Positions 35,677 to 45,068 of a stretch of DNA of 64,000 nucleotides are shown piece by piece. Where the stretch lies: the NCBI GenBank assembly GCA_030425385.1, contig JAUIAH010000020.1, positions 62,001 through 126,000 of the forward strand. Reading direction: 5' to 3'. How positions within the stretch are numbered: the first letter of the stretch is position 1; the number at the start of each line of letters is the position of its first letter. The notes under the pieces were generated by a model that was not told the origin of the DNA, did no database searches, and worked only from the letters and a program-made list of their open reading frames with translations. The stretch is from Verrucomicrobiia bacterium (GTDB lineage: Bacteria > Verrucomicrobiota > Verrucomicrobiia > Verrucomicrobiales > DEV007). The position numbers and the translations under genes are program-made.

Positions 35677-35768
35677 GTGCCTCTGCCAAGCGTCGATCCC
35701 ACTGCAATTCGCCTTGCTAGAGGAGGCCGCCTGCGTCTTGATGAGACTGGTCGTTCACTTTCCATTCT

Positions 35769-36815
35769 ATGGCTGATTCTATTCCCTTCTACATCGGCAC
35801 CTATACCCATGGTGCGAGCAAAGGCATCTATCGCAGTGCCCTCGACCTTGAGACTGGCATGTGTGCGAAAGCAACACTCGCGGTAGAGACCGATCACCCT
35901 TCGTTTCTCGCCATTCACCCTCACAAGGAGTATCTCTATGCCGTGAATGAGACGGGCGCGGGGTCGGTGTCCGCGTTTGCCCGGCAAGCAGACGGTTCAC
36001 TGACGCATCTCAACACCCAGGCGTCTCATGGTGGTGCCCCCTGTCACCTTGTGATCGATGCCACTGGGAACCATGTGCTCGTGGCGAACTACAGTGGCGG
36101 TAGCATCACGAGTCTTCCCATTCAGAAAGACGGCCTTCTCGGGGAAGCGACCGCGACCGTGCAACACACCGGCGCGAGCGTGAATCCGCGTCGCCAACAG
36201 GAGCCTCACGCGCATTCGATCAATCTGACCGTCGACAACCGTTATGCGCTTGTCGCGGATCTTGGTTTGGACAAGGTGCTGTCGTATCCTTTCGACGCAG
36301 AGAAAGGCACCTTTGGCCCATCCCCTCACATTGGCCTCACCGCCCCGGGCGCTGGTCCGCGTCACGTGGCCATACACGGGCGGCGGGTCTATGCGATCAA
36401 CGAATTGCTCAACACCATCGACTTGTTCCACCTTGAGCCCAGCGATGGAAACCTCACACCCATGCAATCGATCAGCACTCTGCCTCCAAGCTATCATGGC
36501 CGCTCCCACACCGCTGAGGTGGTACTATCATCAGACGGCCAGTTCGTCTACGGATCCAATCGCGGGCATGATAGCATCGCCGTGTTTCGGGTCACGGACG
36601 GCGATGGTCAGCTCGATCTGGTGGAAATCGTCCCCACTCAGGGCAAAAGCCCGCGGAATTTCGTCATTGATCCTTCGGGGCAATTTCTTCTAGCCGAGAA
36701 CCAAGGCTCAGACACGGTGACGGTGTTCCGTCGAGACGCCAAGACCGGAACCTTGGTCGCTCTGAAAGACCAGTTGAAAGTCGCCAATCCCGTCTGCATC
36801 CGCTTCCTCGGCTAA
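35769..36815 (+). CDS. Lactonase-family beta-propeller protein (6-phosphogluconolactonase-like), cytoplasmic
   Basis: The 348-residue product is a seven-bladed propeller of the YbhE/Pgl type. Blades carry FYIGTYTHGASKGIYRSALD, FLAIHPHKEYLYAVNE, GGAPCHLVIDATGNHVLVAN, EPHAHSINLTVDNRYALVAD, GAGPRHVAIHGRRVYAINEL and SPRNFVIDPSGQFLLAENQG. There is no signal peptide, unlike the second copy of this family at 59036-60148. Known members hydrolyse 6-phosphogluconolactone, but many homologues are untested. Confidence 0.88.
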   Translation: MADSIPFYIGTYTHGASKGIYRSALDLETGMCAKATLAVETDHPSFLAIHPHKEYLYAVNETGAGSVSAFARQADGSLTHLNTQASHGGAPCHLVIDATGNHVLVANYSGGSITSLPIQKDGLLGEATATVQHTGASVNPRRQQEPHAHSINLTVDNRYALVADLGLDKVLSYPFDAEKGTFGPSPHIGLTAPGAGPRHVAIHGRRVYAINELLNTIDLFHLEPSDGNLTPMQSISTLPPSYHGRSHTAEVVLSSDGQFVYGSNRGHDSIAVFRVTDGDGQLDLVEIVPTQGKSPRNFVIDPSGQFLLAENQGSDTVTVFRRDAKTGTLVALKDQLKVANPVCIRFLG

Positions 36816-36885
36816 TGGCCATTGTCATTACAAAGCCAACACTTCCTCATTGAATTGCTGACGAGGCCAGCTTAAGTCCCTCTCT

Positions 36886-38607
36886 ATGTTCGAACGAGAC
36901 GAAGACGGCACTTTAGTCATCGAAATCAGCCCCACGATGCGGGTCGTGATCCTTGCGGCTGTGATGATCTTCGCAGGGATGATCGTTTGGTGGTTCTCCT
37001 CGGGGAAAGAGCAGGCGGAAGCCGCCAGGCAGTCGCGTGTTCCCGGCGATATCCTGCCGACGGATGAATTCGGACCGGACAATCCCGACAAACTGATGGG
37101 GGTCGAACAGGATATCGGCGTCAGTCCCTACTCTCTATTAACGATCGAGCGATTGGCTGGTGCGGATCGCGAAGAACTAGAGAAGATCTTCGACGAGATC
37201 CTTGATCGCGGACTTCCTGATCTGACCAGTGAGGAGGCTCAGCTCTACAACGGGCTCATTTCCCGCAGCGCCGAGATCGCTCCTAACCGATCCCTCCGCT
37301 TTTATGACATGTTAGAAGGCGGCAATCAGCGAGCCTATTCGATCAGCCAGCTCTACAGCAAATGGTCGGAGATCAAGCCGGAGGAAGCTGTGGAGACGGC
37401 CAAACTGGTAGAAGAGCCGCTTCGTTTCAAGATCATGGCAAGAGACTTGCCAAAGCTGGTCGACACGAAGCCGATCGACGCCCTGACCCAAGCGGTCGTC
37501 ACGAGCAAAGATTACTTCAAGCACGTCACGCCTAATTTCATTCGACCCGTTGTCCGCAAATGGGCGAAGACGAGCTTTAGCGAAGCCGAGAAAGCCGTCT
37601 ACGCGCTGAAGGATTCAGACGCCCGTCACCAGGCCATTCAGGGTCTAGCACTCGCCAAACTCGACGCCGCCGCCGACTGGAATGAGGCTTATCGCTGGGC
37701 TGGGAAAGTGAAAGGATCACAGGAGCGTTTGTGGGCGCAGCTCACGATCGCCGAAATGGGGGTGCATAAGCATTGGGGTGCCTTGGGTCAAGCATTGAAC
37801 AATTTCCCGCACCAATCGCTCAAGCAACACCTCCTGCGTTTGGCTGAAGCGCGCCGTCTCGTGGAGGCCGTCCCTGAGCAAGAACGCGCTAACAAGGCCA
37901 TCAAGCTATACACTTCCACCGATCCTTACGACTACCATGGACGGCTCTGTATCGTGAACACGTTTGCAGATGACGAGCAGCGCGAGCGAGAGGGCATCAT
38001 GGTGCGCACCCGCTGGCCCATGCTGGGGCGTGTCACCTTTCTCGCCGATGGCTACACGCTCTGTGGCAATGTGCCCCCCAATATCAAGCAGGCACCTTTG
38101 GTGGATTTGCTAGAGCGTGGTCAATCAGCCTTGGATAAAGGCGATCTCAAGAGCTCCAAACGTGATTTCCTGAAGTATCTCCATTACAATCCCGAGACGG
38201 ATACCGTCACGCCCTATCTCACCGAGTGGTCCAAAGCTGCCGGTGTTTGGTTAGGCCCGGGGGCTTCCAAGCTCGACGAGGTGACTGTCAGCGCAAATGA
38301 GGTGCCCGTTGAAAGTGATTTCTTTGAAGTCATGGCAGGGTTGCAAGAGCAGTTCGAGGCCACCACGGGCCAAGCGTTGGAGATGCACATCTTCGAGGCC
38401 ATCTCAGGCATCAAGCCCGACCTCATCTGGTCGTGGGGCAAGCATGGCGAAGTGACGGTACGGGAGGCGCTCGACGTGCTCTCCGAATTCAGCGGACTCA
38501 CGATGATCTATCACGAATACGGGATCGTTGGCTTCTATTGGCGTGACGAAGACATCGCTCTCACCATGGGGTCTCCGTTAGAGCTCGTCCCCTACCCCAC
38601 CTACTGA
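36886..38607 (+). CDS. Membrane-anchored helical protein with STN-like C-terminus
   Basis: The 573-residue product has one N-terminal membrane segment (about residues 19-38, VVILAAVMIFAGMIVWWFSS), a long alpha-helical middle with solenoid-like repeats (about 80-440), and a C-terminal part (about 470-560) with EVMAGLQEQFEATTGQALEM and VREALDVLSEFSGLTMIYHE. The latter resembles the secretin/TonB short N-terminal (STN) fold. No enzyme signature was found. It could belong to a secretion or outer-membrane assembly, which is speculative. The next gene, gatC, starts 81 bp later. Confidence 0.68.
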   Translation: MFERDEDGTLVIEISPTMRVVILAAVMIFAGMIVWWFSSGKEQAEAARQSRVPGDILPTDEFGPDNPDKLMGVEQDIGVSPYSLLTIERLAGADREELEKIFDEILDRGLPDLTSEEAQLYNGLISRSAEIAPNRSLRFYDMLEGGNQRAYSISQLYSKWSEIKPEEAVETAKLVEEPLRFKIMARDLPKLVDTKPIDALTQAVVTSKDYFKHVTPNFIRPVVRKWAKTSFSEAEKAVYALKDSDARHQAIQGLALAKLDAAADWNEAYRWAGKVKGSQERLWAQLTIAEMGVHKHWGALGQALNNFPHQSLKQHLLRLAEARRLVEAVPEQERANKAIKLYTSTDPYDYHGRLCIVNTFADDEQREREGIMVRTRWPMLGRVTFLADGYTLCGNVPPNIKQAPLVDLLERGQSALDKGDLKSSKRDFLKYLHYNPETDTVTPYLTEWSKAAGVWLGPGASKLDEVTVSANEVPVESDFFEVMAGLQEQFEATTGQALEMHIFEAISGIKPDLIWSWGKHGEVTVREALDVLSEFSGLTMIYHEYGIVGFYWRDEDIALTMGSPLELVPYPTY

Positions 38608-38688
38608 AAGGAACGGGGTCCCGCCTCAAGAGCTAGATTCGCATTGGCGGAACGCGCGAAGGCGTGGTAGACAGCCGCAGCGAGACCC

Positions 38689-38982
38689 ATGAGCGCAGCA
38701 GACCCCGATTTCAACATCCGTTACGTCGCCGATTTGGCCCGGCTCGAATTGACCGAGGAGGAAATGGCCACGTTTGAACCCCAGCTTCAGGCTATCCTTG
38801 GCTATATGAAGAAGCTCGATGAGATTGATGTCGATGCGATCGAGCCCACAGCCCACGCCAATCCCGTCTTCAATGTGACGCGACCAGACACGCCACGGCC
38901 CAGTCTGACTCCTGAGGAGGCGCTGCGCAATGCGCCCAAGGCAGCCAAGGACCAGTTCATTGTGGCCAAAGTAATTGAATAG
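38689..38982 (+). CDS. gatC: Asp/Glu-tRNA(Asn/Gln) amidotransferase subunit C
   Basis: The 97-residue product has the family core FNIRYVADLARLELTEEEMA and LQAILGYMKKLDEIDVDAIE, then PTAHANPVFNVTRPDTPRPS. GatC stabilises GatA in the GatCAB enzyme that amidates misacylated Glu-tRNA(Gln) or Asp-tRNA(Asn). gatA follows after 10 bp. gatB is not in the window. Confidence 0.94.
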   Translation: MSAADPDFNIRYVADLARLELTEEEMATFEPQLQAILGYMKKLDEIDVDAIEPTAHANPVFNVTRPDTPRPSLTPEEALRNAPKAAKDQFIVAKVIE

Positions 38983-38992
38983 GAGCGCCCCG

Positions 38993-40447
38993 ATGAGTCT
39001 AGCCACCCACACCATCGCCGAGCTGCGTCGACTCCTCGATGCCAAAGAGGTCGAAGCGAAAGACATCATTGATAGTGTCCTTGATGCCGCTGAGAAACAG
39101 GACGACCGCATCGGCGGCTATCTTTCATGGGATCGCGAAAAGGCCTACGCCGATGCCGCCCAAGCTCCCGAGGGGCCGCTCCAGGGGATTCCCATTGCCA
39201 TCAAAGATTTGATCAACGTGAAGGGGCATCCTTGCGGGTGTGCCTCCAAGATACTCACCAACTACGTGGCCCCTTACGATGCTACCAGCATTGTGAACCT
39301 GCGAGAGGCAGGTGGCATTCCGCTAGGGCGAGCCAACATGGATGAATTTGCCATGGGGTCGTCGAACGAGAATTCTGGGATCAAACCCGCGCACAATCCG
39401 TGGGATCTCGAACGCATCCCGGGCGGATCGAGCGGGGGCTCAGCCGCTGTGGTAGCTGCGAACGAAGCCATTGCCGCGCTTGGGTCCGACACCGGTGGAT
39501 CCATCCGCCAACCCGCTGCGTTCTGTGGCTGCGTGGGACTGAAGCCCTCCTATGGCCGCGTCTCCCGCTTTGGCCTCACCGCCTACGCGTCCTCGCTCGA
39601 CCAGATTGGCCCCCTCACCAAGACGGTGGAGGATGCCGCCATCCTGCTAGGCGCCATCAGCGGCAGCGATCCTAACGATAGCACCTGTCTCGATGAATCC
39701 GTGCCCGACTACCGCGGATCGCTCGAAGGCTCCATCGCTGGCAAGAAACTGGGGCTTCCGAAAGAATACTTCACCGAGGGCATCGATCCCGCCATCCGCT
39801 CGGCGGTCGAAGCGGCGGCCAAGCAATTCGAATCCCTCGGGGCCGAGATCGTCGACGTGTCCATGCCCCACACCGAGCAGGCCATGGGCGTCTATTACAT
39901 CATTGCCACGGCCGAGGCCTCTGCCAATCTCGCCCGCTTTGATGGCGTGCGCTATGGACACCGCTCTCCTGAGGCCTCCAATCTGGCAGAACAATACGCC
40001 AAGTCTCGTGCCGAAGGCTTTGGGCACGAAGTGAAATTGCGAATTCTGCTAGGCACCTATGTCCTCAGCTCCGGCTATTACGATGCCTACTACCTCCGCG
40101 CCCAGAAACTCCGCACCTTGATCCGTCAGGATTTCACCAACGCATTCGAGCAGGTGGATGCCCTGCTCACCCCCGTCAGCCCCGCGCCTCCCTTTAAGAT
40201 TGGCGAGAAAGCCTCGGATCCTCTCGCCATGTATCTCGCAGACATCTACACCACGAGTGCCAACCTCGCAGGCATCTGCGGGCTCAGCCTTCCTTGTGGG
40301 TTCATGACGCCCAAAGATGGTGCACGCGAAGTGCCGATCGGCATGCAACTCCTCGGGGCTCCCTTTGCTGAGAGCACCATCCTTCAGTTAGGCCATCACT
40401 ACGAACAGGCAACGGATTGGCACACGAAGCAGCCGGCACTCGGCTGA
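38993..40447 (+). CDS. gatA: Asp/Glu-tRNA(Asn/Gln) amidotransferase subunit A
   Basis: The ATG at 38993 is chosen because AGGAG stands 7 bp upstream; an in-frame start at 38975 would overlap gatC. The 484 residues contain the amidase signature with the catalytic triad: Lys71 (IPIAIKDLINVKG), Ser146 (RIPGGSSGGSAAVV) and Ser170 (GSDTGGSIRQPAAFCG). It hydrolyses glutamine or asparagine to supply ammonia to GatB. Length and motifs are canonical. Confidence 0.96.
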   Translation: MSLATHTIAELRRLLDAKEVEAKDIIDSVLDAAEKQDDRIGGYLSWDREKAYADAAQAPEGPLQGIPIAIKDLINVKGHPCGCASKILTNYVAPYDATSIVNLREAGGIPLGRANMDEFAMGSSNENSGIKPAHNPWDLERIPGGSSGGSAAVVAANEAIAALGSDTGGSIRQPAAFCGCVGLKPSYGRVSRFGLTAYASSLDQIGPLTKTVEDAAILLGAISGSDPNDSTCLDESVPDYRGSLEGSIAGKKLGLPKEYFTEGIDPAIRSAVEAAAKQFESLGAEIVDVSMPHTEQAMGVYYIIATAEASANLARFDGVRYGHRSPEASNLAEQYAKSRAEGFGHEVKLRILLGTYVLSSGYYDAYYLRAQKLRTLIRQDFTNAFEQVDALLTPVSPAPPFKIGEKASDPLAMYLADIYTTSANLAGICGLSLPCGFMTPKDGAREVPIGMQLLGAPFAESTILQLGHHYEQATDWHTKQPALG

Positions 40448-40460
40448 TCTTTGTCCTCAT

Positions 40461-41426
40461 TCATGCCCGGTCTCGCAGAAACGCCAACACGCGTGCTTCT
40501 TGATAGAATCCATCTTTCCCAAATTGCACGTAGCCGACGTGGCCGCCATGCGGGGTGATTTCCGCGTGGAGATGCTCATTGCGATCCGCTTCTTCGCGTA
40601 AATGACAGGGCGGTGAGAGGAAGGGATCATCTTCCGCATTGAGAAGGAGCGTGGGCACCGCAATGGACTCTGCCACGGCTTTGGCACTGCACCGCGTCCA
40701 GTAATCTTCGGCGGAGGCAAATCCATGCACTGGCGCGGTGAAACGCCCGTCAAAGTCATGGAAATTCTCAGAGGCCAGGACTGCATCGTAGTCCAGCGCG
40801 TCGGGGAAGGCTTCTTGTCGATGGCGCACCTTCTCAAAGAGAAATCTCAGAAAGCGCTTCATGTAGAAGCGGTTGCCCGGTTGGGCAAAGCGCTCGGCAC
40901 AGGTTTCCAAATGGCAGGGCACCGAGATCCCGACGCCCGCCATGACACCTTGCGCCCTCACGGATTCCCCACGTTCCCCCAAATACCGTAGGACCACATT
41001 CCCTCCCAGGCTGAATCCGATCAATAGAAGGGGCTGATCTCGGCGCCGCGCCCGCACATCGGCCACCACCGCCTGGAGGTCATCGGTCACGCCACTATGA
41101 TAGGACCGCAAGCGCCGATTGGGTTCGCCGCTACACCCTCGGAAATTCATCGCCACGATGTCCCAGCCATTCTCCGACAATGCCCGCGCCATGCCCCTAA
41201 CGTATGGCGCATCGGAAGAGGACTCCAGTCCATGGAGAACGATGGCCACGCGCCCCTGTCCGTCATCAAGCTCGTCCAGATCGAGGAAATCACCGTCGTC
41301 GAGCTCGAGGCGACGGCGTTGATAGGGACGCCTTCGGATCCGTCGCAGGGACCGCGCCAACACCGTCTGGGCATGCCCATTGGTGAGCCACCACGGCGCC
41401 CGGTAGCTCGACGGCAACCTTGGCAT
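40461..41426 (-). CDS. Alpha/beta-fold hydrolase, YheT family
   Basis: The start at 41426 gives MPRLPSSYRAPWWLTNGHAQ, the conserved YheT opening; the upstream extension is the symporter gene read in another frame. The 321-residue protein has LHGLESSSDAPYVRGMARAL, MNFRGCSGEPNR, the nucleophile elbow LIGFSLGGNVVLRYLGE, and a C-terminal His in HGGHVGYVQF. YheT-type proteins are esterases or lipases of unknown natural substrate. The gene starts 14 bp after the symporter gene ends. Confidence 0.9.
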   Translation of the reverse strand: MPRLPSSYRAPWWLTNGHAQTVLARSLRRIRRRPYQRRRLELDDGDFLDLDELDDGQGRVAIVLHGLESSSDAPYVRGMARALSENGWDIVAMNFRGCSGEPNRRLRSYHSGVTDDLQAVVADVRARRRDQPLLLIGFSLGGNVVLRYLGERGESVRAQGVMAGVGISVPCHLETCAERFAQPGNRFYMKRFLRFLFEKVRHRQEAFPDALDYDAVLASENFHDFDGRFTAPVHGFASAEDYWTRCSAKAVAESIAVPTLLLNAEDDPFLSPPCHLREEADRNEHLHAEITPHGGHVGYVQFGKDGFYQEARVLAFLRDRA

Positions 41427-41439
41427 GATGATGCTTGTG

Positions 41440-43209
41440 CTAGGCCGTTTCTTCGGGCACGCGAATATTCTCGACCATGGCTTGCACCTCCACCGGAGGC
41501 TCCGGAGTGAAACGCGAAACCACCCATGCGGTGACGAAGTTGAGCAGCATGCCAAGGGTCCCGATGCCTTCAGGGGAAATCCCAAACCACCAATTGTCCG
41601 CCGTGTTCGCAGAAGGATTGATGAACTTGAAGTAGATGATGTAGCTCGCCGTGAAGAGGATGCCGACAATCATTCCCGAGATGGCGCCTTCACGGTTCAT
41701 CCGCTTGGAAAAGATGCCCAGGATAATGGCCGGGAAGAAGGAAGACGCCGCCAGACCGAATGCAAAGGCGACCACTTGAGCCACCCATCCCGGAGGATAG
41801 ATCCCTAACAAACCCGCGACGATCACCGCCCCCACCGCCGCCAGGCGCGCCGCCACCAGCTCACCCTTCTCTGAGATGTCTGGCTTGAGCGTGCGTTTCA
41901 ACAGATCGTGGGCAATGGCCGTGGAGATGACTAACAAGAGCCCCGCGGCCGTTGACAGCGCCGCCGCCAGGCCACCCGCCGCGACGAGACCAATCACCCA
42001 ATTCGGCAAGTTCGCGATCTCAGGATTGGCCAATACCATGATGTCCCTGTCCACATAGAGCTCGTTGTCTCCGGGCGCCGATTCATTGGTCACCAGCCGC
42101 TGCCCATGCGCGCCGCGCGCCTCGTCACCGCCCTCGGCAAAGCTCGGTTTTCCCTCGAAGGCGAGCCCTTTCGTGTATTGCACCGCCCCATCATTGTTCT
42201 TATCCACCCAGGCGATCAAACCGGAGTCTTCCCAGGTCTTGAACCACTGCGGGATCTCGGCGTAGGCCTTGTTGCTCACGGTGGTGATCATGTTCGTCCT
42301 CGCAAAGGCCGCCACGGCAGGCGCGGTCGTGTAGAGAATGGCAATGAAGAGCAGTGCCCAGAAAGCCGACATCCGCGCGTCTTTCACCTTCTTCACCGTG
42401 TAGAAACGGATGATCACGTGCGGCAAGCCCGCCGTCCCCACCATCAAGGCCATGGTGATGAAGAACACATCCTGCATGCTCTTGGACCCCGAGGTGTAGG
42501 CATTGAATCCGAGTTCTTCACTCAATCCATCAAGCTTATCTAACAGATACACGCCTTCCCCACTCAGCTGGCTCCCCATGCCCAACTGCGGAATGGGATT
42601 GTTCGTCAGCATGATGCTGATGAAGATCGCCGGCACCATGAAGGCGAAGATGAGTACACAATACTGGGCGACCTGAGTGTAGGTGATGCCTTTCATCCCA
42701 CCGAGCACGGCATAGACAAACACAATCGCCATGCCGATGATCACTCCCATAGTCACATCCACTTCGAGGAAGCGCGAGAAGACCACGCCCACTCCACGCA
42801 TCTGCCCGGCCACGTAGGTGAAGGAAACAAAGATCGCACAGGCAATCGCCACCAGGCGCGCGGTCGACGAATAGTAACGGTCGCCCACGAAATCCGGTAC
42901 GGTGAATTGTCCAAACTTCCGTAAGTAGGGGGCTAACAAGAGCGCCAAGAGGACATAACCACCCGTCCACCCCATGAGATAGACCGCACCGTCCCGTCCT
43001 TGGAAGGAAATGATCCCCGCCATGGAAATGAAGGAAGCAGCCGACATCCAATCCGCGGCCGTGGCCATGCCGTTGGCCACCGGATGAACGCCGCCTCCCG
43101 CCACGTAGAATTCACTCCGCTTCGAGGTCCGCGTGTAGATGGCAATGCCGATGTAGAGCGTGAAGGAAAGCCCGACAATGATAAGAGTCCAGATTTGGAT
43201 CGCTGACAT
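41440..43209 (-). CDS. Sodium:solute symporter large subunit (SSS family, ActP-like)
   Basis: The 589-residue product has about 13 membrane segments and SSS-family signatures: YVAGGGVHPVANGMATAADW MSAASF near residue 38, GMKGITYTQVAQYCVLI, and GLAAALSTAAGLLLVISTAI AHDLL. Together with the preceding DUF4212 gene this matches the two-component symporter subfamily (acetate- or short-carboxylate-type transport with sodium). The hydrophilic insertion around residues 310-390 (SFAEGGDEARGAHGQ) is seen in this subfamily. The substrate is not defined by sequence. Confidence 0.9.
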   Translation of the reverse strand: MSAIQIWTLIIVGLSFTLYIGIAIYTRTSKRSEFYVAGGGVHPVANGMATAADWMSAASFISMAGIISFQGRDGAVYLMGWTGGYVLLALLLAPYLRKFGQFTVPDFVGDRYYSSTARLVAIACAIFVSFTYVAGQMRGVGVVFSRFLEVDVTMGVIIGMAIVFVYAVLGGMKGITYTQVAQYCVLIFAFMVPAIFISIMLTNNPIPQLGMGSQLSGEGVYLLDKLDGLSEELGFNAYTSGSKSMQDVFFITMALMVGTAGLPHVIIRFYTVKKVKDARMSAFWALLFIAILYTTAPAVAAFARTNMITTVSNKAYAEIPQWFKTWEDSGLIAWVDKNNDGAVQYTKGLAFEGKPSFAEGGDEARGAHGQRLVTNESAPGDNELYVDRDIMVLANPEIANLPNWVIGLVAAGGLAAALSTAAGLLLVISTAIAHDLLKRTLKPDISEKGELVAARLAAVGAVIVAGLLGIYPPGWVAQVVAFAFGLAASSFFPAIILGIFSKRMNREGAISGMIVGILFTASYIIYFKFINPSANTADNWWFGISPEGIGTLGMLLNFVTAWVVSRFTPEPPVEVQAMVENIRVPEETA

Positions 43210-43232
43210 GATTGGAAAGAGATATGCTAGAG

Positions 43233-43514
43233 TTACTTCGAAGACCTGTCGTTCCGGCGATAATCCGCGTCGAGTTTGTTCATGTAGCGCACGTAGATGA
43301 GGATGAGGACGACAAAGACGTAGATACTCCCCTGCTGAGCGAACCAGAATCCAAGCTTGAAGCCCTTGATCCGAATGGCGTCCAGCTGATCCACGAAAAG
43401 AATCCCGCAGCCGTAGCTGACCACAAACCAGATCGCCAACAAGATACCCAGAATGGTCAGATTCTTACGCCAATAGACGCGATGAGGCTCGTGAGATGCG
43501 GATGGATCACTCAT
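43233..43514 (-). CDS. DUF4212 symporter small subunit
   Basis: The 93-residue protein has two membrane helices (LTILGILLAIWFVVSYGCGI and FAQQGSIYVFVVLILIYVRY) and the family's closing YMNKLDADYRR. These small proteins are encoded directly before SSS symporters and are thought to be subunits. It precedes the symporter gene by 23 bp. Confidence 0.92.
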   Translation of the reverse strand: MSDPSASHEPHRVYWRKNLTILGILLAIWFVVSYGCGILFVDQLDAIRIKGFKLGFWFAQQGSIYVFVVLILIYVRYMNKLDADYRRNDRSSK

Positions 43515-43596
43515 GGCGTGAACCTATGGCGACAGTCGCCACGCTGGGAAGGATAAAAGTGGCCTTCTCGTAGGAATGCGAGCGCCAAGGGGACGA

Positions 43597-45063
43597 TCAG
43601 CTCCCCTGGGCGGCGGAACGCGCCTTCTCGTCCCAAGGGAGGACTCGATCAAAGAAGCGTCCCCCTTCCTGGTAACGATGATAGGGCACCGCCTCGCGTT
43701 TCCATTTCTCCACCGCCTGATCGTAGAGTTTCCGCATCTCGGGCAGCGCAGGATCGCTCTGGCTCGTCGGCTCTAATTCCAAGGGATCCCGATCCAAATG
43801 ATAGAGTTCCTCAGTCGGCGTGAAGCCCTCGCCTCCGTAGGGCCAGAAGATATACTTCCGTGAGGGCGTCACCACGGAGAGGCTATGCACGGCACGAGGT
43901 CCCCACACATTGATCAAGGGCAGGGAGCCATGGTGCTCCCTCTCCGGGTCATCCAGGAGGGGCAACAACGACCGTCCATCCATGTTCGCCAGCGGCTCCA
44001 GCCCCGCTAAGGCCAGCATCGTCGGGGCAACGTCAACATTTCCCGTCAAGGCCGCGCACCGACGCGCCTTGCCGTGCTGGGATTGGCGTGGATCGACGAT
44101 GATCAGCGGCACGCGCGAGGCCTCTTCATAGGGCAAGACCTTGGATCCATAGCCATGCGATCCACACAGAAACCCATTGTCAGACGTAAAGATGAAGACC
44201 GTGTTCTCCGAGACGCCGTGGGTCCGGACCGCCTCCCGGATCATGCCGACAGCGGCATCGACGGCATAGATCTGCTGATGATACTTCGCCATGACCGCAT
44301 CGTAGTCTTCCGCATACCCCCAACTCTCGAAGCGTTCATACTGTCGCCCCTGACGGCTTTGTTGACTAAAGTGTTGGCCTTTGTCGCGACCATAGTTCGC
44401 CGGCTTGGTAAACGTCTTGTTCGCATACACCGCATCGTCCACCGGATCGGGTTCCACCGGTCGATGCGGCGCTTTGAAGCTAATCGAGAGGCAGAAAGGC
44501 TTCTTCTCCTGAGCCGCTCGTGCCACGAAATCCCTCCCAAAGGCACCATACGCGCGCGTTGCGTGCGGGTAAGCCTCCGCGTAGGCTTTCATTGAGGGAT
44601 TCTTCGCCGTTTGATAGTGCGTTTGTCCCGGCCCTGCGCCCCATTGGTCAAAGTCCTCCTCAGGCAGCATCCCCTTCCCTCGCGGTTCCGTCGCCACGAC
44701 GAAACCAATCTTACCTGCCATGGCCGTGAGGTAGCCTGCCCTTCGCAATTGCAATGGGTAGGAGCGCTCCCAGTGTTCCCGCAAGAGCGGTCCGTGCTCG
44801 AAGTTGCACCCCGTCTTATACTCGAACATGCCGGTCATGATGCTGGCCCGGCTAGCCATGCAGATGGCAGTGGTGTCGTAGTGACGATCAAAGGTCACCC
44901 CTTCCGCAGCCAGGGCATCAATGTGAGGAGTCTGCACATCTTCATTTCCATAACACCCCAACGAATAGGTGGTCTGATCGTCAGTGAGAAGAAAGACGAT
45001 GTTAGGCCTTTCGTCGCCCCAGGCCACTGCGAGCCCCATTCCCAATAACAGAAGAAATCTCAT
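43597..45063 (-). CDS. Secreted type I sulfatase with CMASR maturation motif
   Basis: The 488-residue product has a signal peptide ([16 protein letters not shown]) and opens [20 protein letters not shown] with the metal-binding Asp pair (28-29). The modified Cys is Cys68 in [15 protein letters not shown]; the core is C-x-A-S-R rather than the common C-x-P-S-R, an accepted variant recognised by formylglycine-generating enzyme. [20 protein letters not shown] supplies the later metal ligands and [11 protein letters not shown] a conserved His. It acts on a sulfated glycan or small sulfate ester. It follows another sulfatase gene by 5 bp, so the two are co-transcribed. Confidence 0.92.
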   Translation of the reverse strand: MRFLLLLGMGLAVAWGDERPNIVFLLTDDQTTYSLGCYGNEDVQTPHIDALAAEGVTFDRHYDTTAICMASRASIMTGMFEYKTGCNFEHGPLLREHWERSYPLQLRRAGYLTAMAGKIGFVVATEPRGKGMLPEEDFDQWGAGPGQTHYQTAKNPSMKAYAEAYPHATRAYGAFGRDFVARAAQEKKPFCLSISFKAPHRPVEPDPVDDAVYANKTFTKPANYGRDKGQHFSQQSRQGRQYERFESWGYAEDYDAVMAKYHQQIYAVDAAVGMIREAVRTHGVSENTVFIFTSDNGFLCGSHGYGSKVLPYEEASRVPLIIVDPRQSQHGKARRCAALTGNVDVAPTMLALAGLEPLANMDGRSLLPLLDDPEREHHGSLPLINVWGPRAVHSLSVVTPSRKYIFWPYGGEGFTPTEELYHLDRDPLELEPTSQSDPALPEMRKLYDQAVEKWKREAVPYHRYQEGGRFFDRVLPWDEKARSAAQGS

Positions 45064-45068
45064 CGAGC